A stretch of DNA of 64,000 bases from Pedobacter kyungheensis (GTDB taxonomy: Bacteria > Bacteroidota > Bacteroidia > Sphingobacteriales > Sphingobacteriaceae): the NCBI RefSeq assembly GCF_000812965.1, contig NZ_JSYN01000011.1:62001-126000 (forward strand), written 5' to 3'. Positions 35,487 to 42,275 of the stretch are shown one piece after another. A program made the translations under genes and the position numbers. Each line of letters starts with the position of its first letter. Position 1 is the first letter of the stretch. The notes beneath the pieces were generated by a model, which saw only the letters and a list, made by a program, of their open reading frames with translations, ran no database searches and had not been told where the DNA came from.

Positions 35487-36590
35487 TTAAGCCTCCAGTT
35501 CAAAACATACCAGATCTTTTTCTGCTCCATTGATAATCATCGAAACCTGATGATCGCCTAAATGGAATTTCCGGGTGGTAATTAATACAAATTTTTGCTT
35601 GCGGATGATGCTGATTTCGGCACCTGAAGGATAAATCCTTTCCGAAATTTTATAAACTTTTTTGGTGTTCTGCCCGTTTTGCTTTTTGTAGTACACTGCA
35701 TATTCAAGCCTTACCTTTTGTTCTGTGGGATTTTCGTTTCTAATCGTAAATGAAAAAGTCAGGCTTTCGCCAATTTTTACTCTCGGGGTTAAAAGCTTAA
35801 AATCTTTCAGTACAATGCCGGTATCATCCAAACCATAATGTTTCAAAATTTCGGCATGGCCTTGTTTTAAAAGGGTGCGGCTACCATGTTTAATCAGGGC
35901 ATCGGTTTCAGTACTTAAGCCCGACCAGCTTTTGGCTACCTGCAAAACGATATGTGGATGGTCTTTCGCAATATCGTTTAAGCTGTTGGCTACACTTCTC
36001 CTTACATATTCGGAAGAATCGTTTTTAAGGTTTTCTAAAATCGGTAAAATAGAAGTCGGGTCTTTTTTTAGGAAGGGAATACCCATGGCCCATGGCAGGC
36101 GCGGTCTGCTGCCCTCGCTAGCCAGCCGGCGCACTTTATGGTTCTCGTGTAACGACCATTGCTGCATCTGCAAAATCATTTCGTTACCATATTTCAAGAT
36201 AAAAGGGCGCACGGCAAACTCGCAGCTTACAAACTGGGTAACAAACTCCAACGCTTCTACCGAGTTTTTAAAATCATCAATGCCATAAGTTTCAATATAA
36301 TCGGGTAAAAACATATAAGCTAATCCATCCTCACCAATACCCTGAATTCTTAGCTGTTCTATTGTTTTTTTGAGGATTGTAATGGTTTGCGAATAGTTCT
36401 TAGGTAAAAAATGATACAATACCTGCGAAGTGTGCTTCATTCTTTCTTTCAGCTCCATGGAATCGAACTGCGCTACAAAAATGTTTTGAGTAAACTTTTG
36501 CGTATCAAAACCTGGAATAGTAGTGGTTAATGCACTGCTTAACCTGTTGTAAAACGCTGGTGAATATAAATCTTTAAGGGGGCTGGCCAT
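35487..36590 (-). CDS. alkC: DNA alkylation repair glycosylase, AlkC-type with Ig-like domain
   Basis: Cytoplasmic DNA glycosylase of 367 residues. The first 255 residues form a helical HEAT-like-repeat domain, with the family stretch HKVRRLASEGSRPRLPWA and EYVRRSVANSLNDIAKDHP. The last 100 residues (FKLLTPRVKIGESLTFSFTI...) are an immunoglobulin-like beta domain. In the AlkC branch this extra domain helps grip the damaged DNA. Such enzymes remove N3-methyladenine or N3-methylcytosine without base flipping. It stands alone on the minus strand, 128 bp from the divergent dehydrogenase. No Ada or AlkB gene is adjacent. The AlkC-versus-AlkD assignment rests on the Ig-like tail. Confidence 0.82.
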   Translation of the reverse strand: MASPLKDLYSPAFYNRLSSALTTTIPGFDTQKFTQNIFVAQFDSMELKERMKHTSQVLYHFLPKNYSQTITILKKTIEQLRIQGIGEDGLAYMFLPDYIETYGIDDFKNSVEALEFVTQFVSCEFAVRPFILKYGNEMILQMQQWSLHENHKVRRLASEGSRPRLPWAMGIPFLKKDPTSILPILENLKNDSSEYVRRSVANSLNDIAKDHPHIVLQVAKSWSGLSTETDALIKHGSRTLLKQGHAEILKHYGLDDTGIVLKDFKLLTPRVKIGESLTFSFTIRNENPTEQKVRLEYAVYYKKQNGQNTKKVYKISERIYPSGAEISIIRKQKFVLITTRKFHLGDHQVSMIINGAEKDLVCFELEA

Positions 36591-36718
36591 AGTGGTAGAA
36601 TAGAGATCAAAGTTAACGCAATAAAATTTTATTTTGTTTGGCCAACATCATTTTTACTATTGTGGTAAATGATTTCAGCTTTTTGTTTGGCACATTTGTT
36701 TATCAACAAAAAGACAGA

Positions 36719-37576
36719 ATGAACACAACAAAAATAGGCTGGATCGGATTGGGTAACATGGGGATCCCGATGACCACACAATTGATTGAAGCAGGCTACG
36801 AAGTTAAAGTATATAACCGGAGCAAAGCAAAAGAAGGAGCCCTGACAGAAGCAGGGGCTTTACTGGCCGAAACACCAAAAGAGCTCACATTACAAACAGA
36901 TGTAGTATTTGTAATGGTGAGTGACGATGCCGCAATAGAAGCTGTTTTTAAGGGATCAGATGGTATTTTGAGTGCAGAAACAACTGGGAAAACCATTGTT
37001 AACATGAGTACGGTTTCACCTGCTATCTCGAAGCAAATGGCTACCGATTGCGGGGCTAAAGGACATATTTATTTAGATGCCCCCGTTTCTGGTAGTGTAA
37101 AACAAGCTGAAACGGGCCAGCTGGTTATTATGGTTGGAGGCGATGAAAGTGCTTTTAATGCTGTAAAACCCATTTTAGAGCGCCTTGGAAAACTAGCCAT
37201 GCACGTAGGCGAAACAGGAGCAGGGAATAGTGCAAAACTGGCCATTAATTCACTTTTGGCTTTGTATGCTCAGGGGCTGGCCGAAACCGTATTGTTTGCC
37301 AATACACAGGGAATCAAAACAGAAGATCTGCTCAATCTGATCAACAATGCCGCCATTGGAAATATCTTTACCAAAATTAAGGGTGATGCGATCATTGCTG
37401 ATCAATATCAGGCTGCTTTCGCACTGAAACACATTGTGAAAGATTTAAATCTGGCCAAAGAAGAGGGGATTTCGTCGCCACTAGCTAAAACGGCATTGCA
37501 AACTTTCGAAGCTGCAGCCGTTAAATATGGCGAAGAAGATATTATTGCCGTGATAAAAGAGATTAAGGCTGATTAA
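36719..37576 (+). CDS. Beta-hydroxyacid dehydrogenase (3-hydroxyisobutyrate dehydrogenase family)
   Basis: Cytoplasmic NAD(P)-dependent dehydrogenase of 285 residues from ATG 36719; the 27 extra upstream codons would precede the Rossmann fold oddly and are rejected. The cofactor motif is IGWIGLGNMGIPM (6-18), with NRS (33-35) where an arginine favours NADPH. The substrate motif is DAPVSGSVKQAETGQL (120-135), and the catalytic lysine is Lys173 in GAGNSAKLAIN. It probably reduces a short-chain aldehyde such as glyoxylate or succinic semialdehyde, or oxidises a hydroxyacid. The neighbours do not identify the pathway. Confidence 0.92.
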   Translation: MNTTKIGWIGLGNMGIPMTTQLIEAGYEVKVYNRSKAKEGALTEAGALLAETPKELTLQTDVVFVMVSDDAAIEAVFKGSDGILSAETTGKTIVNMSTVSPAISKQMATDCGAKGHIYLDAPVSGSVKQAETGQLVIMVGGDESAFNAVKPILERLGKLAMHVGETGAGNSAKLAINSLLALYAQGLAETVLFANTQGIKTEDLLNLINNAAIGNIFTKIKGDAIIADQYQAAFALKHIVKDLNLAKEEGISSPLAKTALQTFEAAAVKYGEEDIIAVIKEIKAD

Positions 37577-37587
37577 GATGGACTATC

Positions 37588-37756
37588 CGGTGGTGTCTGC
37601 ACCAACCGAAATAAAATCCTGTCTGTCCGTAGAGTTCCGGAGGACTCTACGGATTATGAATAGAAAAGAGTCTTTGACTCGTTTTTATGGATTGAGTTAG
37701 GAAACTCAATTTCATTTACCAATCCGTAGAGACGCTGCGCTTAACTCTACAGACAG
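37588..37756. repeat. Nested hairpin-mosaic repeat
   Basis: From left to right: a ggtggtgtc/gcaccaacc hairpin (37589-37607) and tccgtagagt/actctacgga (37626-37653). Then gagtc/gactc (37668-37680) and attgagtt/aactcaat (37691-37710). An outer pair ctgtctgtccgtagagtt ... aactctacagacag encloses them. It shares words with the array at 31911-32172 and lies between the convergent dehydrogenase and DUF1634 genes. Confidence 0.7.
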
Positions 37757-37772
37757 TAATGGAAATAAAAAA

Positions 37773-38174
37773 TTAAACCTTCAATCCGCCAAAAGTACTC
37801 GCCAGAATAATCCCCAAAACAATCAGCGTAATAATTACATATAGTTTATCTTTTTCCAGCATAAATGCAAATAGCGAAAATACAATCCGCATGATAGGGG
37901 TGATGATTAGCAGTAATACCCCAAACTGGATAATGGCCATAGGTTTAAAGGTAAAAAGCCCCATAAATATCCCTTCAAAAGTGATGTAGCTGTCTTGCTC
38001 TCCTTTAAAAATATGATAATCGGGCCGTGTGCCAGCGCCGTTTTGGATTAAAAAAAGAATTCCGCCCAATAGTACAACCAAGCTCGCGGTAATTACCCCG
38101 AAGCGCAATAGCTGCCCCACAATTTTTTCTACATCGCGGTCGCCGATCAGTTGTTTTGAAATCGAATTTTTCAT
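37773..38174 (-). CDS. DUF1634 membrane protein
   Basis: Membrane protein of 133 residues with three hydrophobic helices (about 23-44, 78-103 and 110-128). The N-terminal IVGQLLRFGVITASLVVLLGG and the middle FEGIFMGLFTFKP are characteristic of DUF1634. It is commonly paired with a TauE/SafE-type exporter, as here (11-base gap), and is probably its accessory membrane partner. Biochemical role unknown. Confidence 0.88.
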   Translation of the reverse strand: MKNSISKQLIGDRDVEKIVGQLLRFGVITASLVVLLGGILFLIQNGAGTRPDYHIFKGEQDSYITFEGIFMGLFTFKPMAIIQFGVLLLIITPIMRIVFSLFAFMLEKDKLYVIITLIVLGIILASTFGGLKV

Positions 38175-38185
38175 ATTGGTAGTGT

Positions 38186-39019
38186 TTAAAATTGATGGTG
38201 ATAGCCGTTATAAATCATCTCTAAGGCCACAAAGGTGATGGCAATGCAAAAGATAATGCGGAGTGTTGAAGGGTTGATGTGTGTTAAGAGTTTCGCACCT
38301 GTAAATGCACCACCCAGTACGCCAAGTACTACCGGAAAAGCAATACCTGGGTCCATGTAGCCCCGTTGCAGGTAAACCACTGCACTGGCTGCTGCTGTAA
38401 CTCCAATCATAAAATTACTTGTGGTTGTACTCACTTTAAAAGGAATTTTCATGGCCGTATCCATTGCCAATACCTTTAAAGCTCCCGAGCCAATGCCCAG
38501 TAAACCCGACATTACGCCCGCCACTGTCATAATGGAAAAACCCGCACCCACATTTCTAAGCTTATAATTTACCGGGCCTGCTGCTGTAGGGTAGCTGCTG
38601 TTCAGTTTTAAAACAGCCGATAGCTGGCTGCCTTCCGTTAAAGCTTCCTGGTTCTTTTTCCTCAGTGTCATAGCTGCAGAAAAAAGCAATACACAGCCAA
38701 AAAGAATTGCAATGGTATTGGTTGGTGTATAAATAGCAATTAAAGCACCCAGTACTGCGCCAAGCGTTGTGGCAATTTCGAGGAACATGCCCAGTCGGAT
38801 ATTGGTAATGCCTTCTTTGATATAAGCGCTTGCAGCACCCGATGAATTGGCAATAGAAGCCAGCAGGGCGGCACCGATGGCGTAACGGATATCGACATGA
38901 AACACCAGGGTAAGCAGTGGAATTACGACTACGCCACCGCCCAAACCGGTTAACGAACCTACCAGACCGGCCAGATAAGCCCCCAGGATTAATATAAGGG
39001 TAAAAGTTAAAATTGACAC
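38186..39019 (-). CDS. TauE/SafE-family sulfite/organic-anion exporter
   Basis: Inner-membrane transporter of 277 residues with about eight helices in two similar halves. The family motif GLGGGVVVIPLL (26-37) opens the first half and GIGSGALKVLAMD marks the second. Members export sulfite, sulfoacetate or similar small anions. It is the middle gene of a minus-strand operon: a GntR-type regulator 4 bases upstream and DUF1634 11 bases downstream. The transported compound is probably linked to the regulator's ligand but cannot be named. Confidence 0.9.
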   Translation of the reverse strand: MSILTFTLILILGAYLAGLVGSLTGLGGGVVVIPLLTLVFHVDIRYAIGAALLASIANSSGAASAYIKEGITNIRLGMFLEIATTLGAVLGALIAIYTPTNTIAILFGCVLLFSAAMTLRKKNQEALTEGSQLSAVLKLNSSYPTAAGPVNYKLRNVGAGFSIMTVAGVMSGLLGIGSGALKVLAMDTAMKIPFKVSTTTSNFMIGVTAAASAVVYLQRGYMDPGIAFPVVLGVLGGAFTGAKLLTHINPSTLRIIFCIAITFVALEMIYNGYHHQF

Positions 39020-39023
39020 GATA

Positions 39024-39674
39024 TTAATGATTATTATTCAATATGGTACTGGTAATTTCTCGGGCTGCAGCTGCATTTCGGTTTTGTATGGCTTCAAACA
39101 GCGACTGATGCAAGTGGTGGCTCATGGCAAAATGGGCAATACCTGATGGTGCTCTTTTGGCAAAGAAATCACGGATGATTACCGTAAAGCTTTCGTAAAG
39201 ATCGGCTAAAACATGATTGCCCGATGCCCGTGCAATAGCCAGGTGAAATTCGATGTCGGCATTGGAACAATCTGACCGCGAGTCTTTTTCAATCGCTTGT
39301 TTTCTGCTTTGCAGTGCGATGGCTATGGTTTCCAGATCACGCTCTGTACGGTTTTGTGCAGCCAGGAGTACAATCTCCAGTTCCAGTATCGATCTTACCT
39401 GATTAATTTCGGCAAAATCCGACCGGCGCAGGCGCTGTTCAATCGGTTCAGCAGGTACTGCATTGACCAAAGTACCAAAACCTTGTTTAACTGTAAGTAT
39501 CCCCGAGAGGGTGAGCGATTTGATTGCTTCCCTGATGGTAGAGCGGCCTACACCATAAATTTCCATTAAAGCCGGCTCTGCCGGTATTTTTTCGCCGGTT
39601 TTAAATTTGCCTGCTTTAATATCGTTGCGGATTTTAACCGAAACCTGTTCGAAAAGTTTACCTTCCTGTTCCAT
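39024..39674 (-). CDS. GntR/FadR-family transcriptional regulator
   Basis: Regulator of 216 residues from the ATG at 39674. A longer frame starts at 39719, but that lies upstream of the predicted transcription start, so the shorter form is preferred. A winged HTH (KIRNDIKAGKFKTGEKIPAE, YGVGRSTIREAIKSL, KQGFGTLV) is followed by a helical FCD-type ligand domain with the metal/ligand histidines in IEFHLAIA and MSHHLHQSLFEAI. It heads the TauE-DUF1634 operon. A 19-bp palindrome sits inside its own promoter, which strongly suggests autoregulation. Such regulators bind small organic acids; the ligand here is unknown. Confidence 0.92.
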   Translation of the reverse strand: MEQEGKLFEQVSVKIRNDIKAGKFKTGEKIPAEPALMEIYGVGRSTIREAIKSLTLSGILTVKQGFGTLVNAVPAEPIEQRLRRSDFAEINQVRSILELEIVLLAAQNRTERDLETIAIALQSRKQAIEKDSRSDCSNADIEFHLAIARASGNHVLADLYESFTVIIRDFFAKRAPSGIAHFAMSHHLHQSLFEAIQNRNAAAAREITSTILNNNH

Positions 39675-39692
39675 AGCTTTGAAATGACTTTG

Positions 39693-39730
39693 CAAACATA
39701 CGATGTTTAATTTAAACATCAGATGTTTAG
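39693..39730 (-). promoter_or_regulatory. Promoter with embedded palindromic operator for the GntR-type operon
   Basis: Read on the minus strand: a -33-like TCTG (39723-39720), 19 nt, then TATGTTTG (39700-39693), an exact TAnnTTTG -7. The perfect palindrome GATGTTTAATTTAAACATC occupies 39702-39720, filling the spacer. A further half-site gatgtttag lies at 39722-39730. Transcription would start near 39686, 12 bases before the ATG. Binding there would block polymerase, as in autorepression. Confidence 0.7.
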
Positions 39731-39867
39731 TGTCTTTTTAATCTCATTTCTATATTTTACATATAAACTCTCATATGGTGGTGGTTAATTTTTAAAATAT
39801 TTTTAATTGATTATGAGGTTGTTAGGTGTTTTTCGGAATTGTTTATGAAAAAATAATCAACCTAATA

Positions 39868-39898
39868 CTTGCGTCGTACGAAAACTATCGTACCTTTA
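39868..39898 (+). promoter_or_regulatory. Promoter with embedded palindromic operator for the BlaI operon
   Basis: -33-like CTTG at 39868-39871, 19 nt, then TACCTTTA at 39891-39898 (one mismatch from TAnnTTTG). The palindrome gtacga-N6-tcgtac at 39876-39893 covers the spacer, as expected for a BlaI/MecI-type repressor site. The start point would fall at about 39904, so the mRNA is nearly leaderless and ATG 39909 may be used. Confidence 0.65.
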
Positions 39899-39902
39899 GA
39901 AT

Positions 39903-40292
39903 ATGAAAATGAATGAGACTGAAAATAATTTACCCGAACCTACCAAAGCAGAACTGGAAATATTACAGGTTTTGTGGGAATTTGGTCCATCTACGGTTCG
40001 GTTTGTGAACGATCAGTTGAATATGCAGCGCGAAGTGAACTACACTTCAACCCTCAAACAAATGCAAATCCTGACCGAGAAAGGAATTTTAAAACGTGAT
40101 GAAAGCCAAATGAAGCACATTTACATTCCGGTTGAGGCAGAAGAGAAAACCAAAGTACAATTATTAGATCGTTTTGTGAATACCCTGTACAAAGGATCGG
40201 CATCGCAACTAATGATGCAGCTTCTGGGGAATGAAAAGACATCTAAAAAAGAGATCGAAGAGATTAAGCGGCTATTGGATAGCATGGAATAA
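39903..40292 (+). CDS. BlaI/MecI/CopY-family repressor
   Basis: Winged-helix repressor of 129 residues, the standard family length. PTKAELEILQVLWEFGPSTV begins the HTH domain; NYTSTLKQMQILTEKGILKRDE gives the recognition helix and wing. The C-terminal helical part (VQLLDRFVNTLYKGSASQLMMQLL) is the dimerisation and protease-sensitive region. ATG 39909 (third codon) is an alternative start. It is the first gene of a three-gene operon with a BlaR1-like sensor protease (25-base gap) and an outer-membrane barrel. The repressor is probably inactivated by the sensor; beta-lactam response is not implied, as no beta-lactamase is nearby. Confidence 0.95.
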   Translation: MKMNETENNLPEPTKAELEILQVLWEFGPSTVRFVNDQLNMQREVNYTSTLKQMQILTEKGILKRDESQMKHIYIPVEAEEKTKVQLLDRFVNTLYKGSASQLMMQLLGNEKTSKKEIEEIKRLLDSME

Positions 40293-40317
40293 TTGATTAA
40301 TGCTAAAAACCACAATC

Positions 40318-42252
40318 ATGGAATTTAAACTGGTTAACCTTTTACCCGAAAATTGGCTGCATGCCTTAGGCGCAACGCTTTTTCATTCGCTTTGGCTTGG
40401 TGTAATACTGGCCCTGCTGGCAGGTTTGGTTATGTTTACCACCCGCAAGGCAAGTGCTACTTTGCGTTATAACCTGTTAACCATTTGTTTAAGCCTGTTT
40501 GTAATAGCCATCGCTTTTACCTTTTATAAAGAATTGCAAAAGCCGGTAATAGCCGCACAATTGTTTAGCGATAACCACAATAAGATCGTTAACCTTTCTC
40601 CTGCGGATGGGCAAGCGGTAACCAGTGTTCAGGATAAAATGAGTGCCGGTATGAACCGGGCACTTTCATTGTGGAATGCCTACGATATACAAATTGTATT
40701 GATCTGGTTTTTGATCATTTGTGGTAAAAGCATTCAGCTGATTGTGGGCTTAAATAATGTTTACCATTTGCGTAACCATGCCATTTACGCTGCTGGTAAA
40801 AAATGGGATGCAAAACTAACTGAACTTGGCGAAAAACTGGGGATCAGCCAGCAAATCAGACTGATGCAATCGGGTATTGCCCAAATGCCTATGGTGGTAG
40901 GTCACTTTAAACCTTTGGTGTTAGTTCCGCTGGGTTTACTTAACGGATTATCAACTATCGAGGTAGAAGCCATTCTTGCCCACGAGCTGGCGCACATTAA
41001 ACGCAAAGATTATCTGGTAAACCTGTTACAGAGCTTTATCGAAATCGTTTTCTTCTTCAACCCGGCGGTACTTTGGGTATCGCAATTAATAAAAACAGAA
41101 CGTGAACACTGCTGCGATGATTTGGCCATTGCCTGTGTTAACGATCGTAAAAACTACGTTCAGGCCCTGGTTGTCTGTCAGGAGTTTAAGCAGCGTGCAC
41201 CTGCTTATGCAATGGCGGTTACGGGCAGGAAAGGTAGCCTGCTGCATAGGGCAAGCAGGATGTTATTCAATACCAATTCAACTTTAAACAAAATGGAAAA
41301 GACAATATTAACCATCGCACTGGTTTCGTTAGTGATTTGCACTGCTGCGTTTAAAAGTGTGGGCAATGCAAAAACTGTTGCCGGAAATAACATATCAAGT
41401 GCTATTCAGGTACTGCAGGATTCGACCAAAAAGCAGGCTGCTGCAAATCGCAAAACCGACGAAACCAAACAAGGTAAATCTGCTGAGCAAATGGAACGCG
41501 AAATAGCGGCCAAAATGGATCGTAGCGAAAAATTGTTGCAGGAAAAAAACGGTCCTAAGCAAGCAATTGAACAGGATATTAAAGCCCGGAAGGAAGATCA
41601 ACAGCGCGCAAGAGAAGACAGGAAAATGGCCGCTGAAGATATTAAACGGGCAGCAGCAGACAAAGAGCTGGCTAAGCATGATGCTGAATGGGCTAAACAA
41701 GATGCCGAATGGGCAAAACAAGATGCAAAATGGGCTAAGGAAGATGCAAAATGGGCAAAAGAGCATGCTGATGGAAAAGGTTATGATGTGCCTCGCCCGC
41801 CACGCCCTCCGAGACCAGCACGTCCGGCAAGAGCACCGCGCGCACCGAGAGCGCCAAGACCTATAAATTCTTATGTTGTGCCACCTACACCTCCTACACC
41901 TCCAACTCCGGCTACACCTGGTACACCAGCAACGCCGCCAACCCCGCCTACACCACCAGCTTATGGTACCACAACAACCAGAACCGGTGTTGAACGTACG
42001 GTTACTTCTAAAACAGTAACCAATGGCGACGGCCACGATTATACCAGTGAAATTAATCAGGAAATGATGAAAGACGGGATTATCAGCAGTACCAACAAAC
42101 TCTCGTACAAGCTTAACAAAGATGAACTGATTGTGAATGGTGTGAAGCAAAGTGCCGATGTGCAGAAAAAATACAAACAAAAGTTTCTGAAAAACGAGGG
42201 ACATTCACTGATGTATAATTATGTGATTGAGAACCACAAAACCAATTTCTAA
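40318..42252 (+). CDS. BlaR1-like M56 membrane metalloprotease with coiled-coil and proline-rich tail
   Basis: Inner-membrane sensor protease of 644 residues from ATG 40318. The N-terminal helices (about 22-42, 54-70, 125-147) and the zinc motif HELAH (222-226) with a downstream glutamate in TEREHCCDDLA define M56/BlaR1; a fourth helix is near 328-347. There is no penicillin-binding domain. Instead the extracytoplasmic part has a charged coiled coil with 7-residue repeats (DAEWAKQ, DAKWAKE; about 455-483). Proline-rich blocks follow (PRPPRPPRP, TPPTPPTP; 491-548), then a small C-terminal region (550-644). It presumably cleaves or triggers cleavage of the BlaI-type repressor. The signal sensed is unknown. 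Confidence 0.9.
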   Translation: MEFKLVNLLPENWLHALGATLFHSLWLGVILALLAGLVMFTTRKASATLRYNLLTICLSLFVIAIAFTFYKELQKPVIAAQLFSDNHNKIVNLSPADGQAVTSVQDKMSAGMNRALSLWNAYDIQIVLIWFLIICGKSIQLIVGLNNVYHLRNHAIYAAGKKWDAKLTELGEKLGISQQIRLMQSGIAQMPMVVGHFKPLVLVPLGLLNGLSTIEVEAILAHELAHIKRKDYLVNLLQSFIEIVFFFNPAVLWVSQLIKTEREHCCDDLAIACVNDRKNYVQALVVCQEFKQRAPAYAMAVTGRKGSLLHRASRMLFNTNSTLNKMEKTILTIALVSLVICTAAFKSVGNAKTVAGNNISSAIQVLQDSTKKQAAANRKTDETKQGKSAEQMEREIAAKMDRSEKLLQEKNGPKQAIEQDIKARKEDQQRAREDRKMAAEDIKRAAADKELAKHDAEWAKQDAEWAKQDAKWAKEDAKWAKEHADGKGYDVPRPPRPPRPARPARAPRAPRAPRPINSYVVPPTPPTPPTPATPGTPATPPTPPTPPAYGTTTTRTGVERTVTSKTVTNGDGHDYTSEINQEMMKDGIISSTNKLSYKLNKDELIVNGVKQSADVQKKYKQKFLKNEGHSLMYNYVIENHKTNF

Positions 42253-42275
42253 AAAAGCGCTAATCCAAACCCCTC

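Noticed and set aside
41395..42204. 269-codon minus-strand open frame opposite the BlaR1-like gene
   Set aside because: It is the antisense of the coiled-coil and proline-rich repeats. The Cys/Arg/Trp-rich translation is typical of a shadow frame, and the plus-strand protein has clear motifs.
39903..42252. Beta-lactam resistance regulator
   Set aside because: BlaI and an M56 sensor are present, but the sensor lacks a penicillin-binding domain and no beta-lactamase or PBP gene is adjacent.
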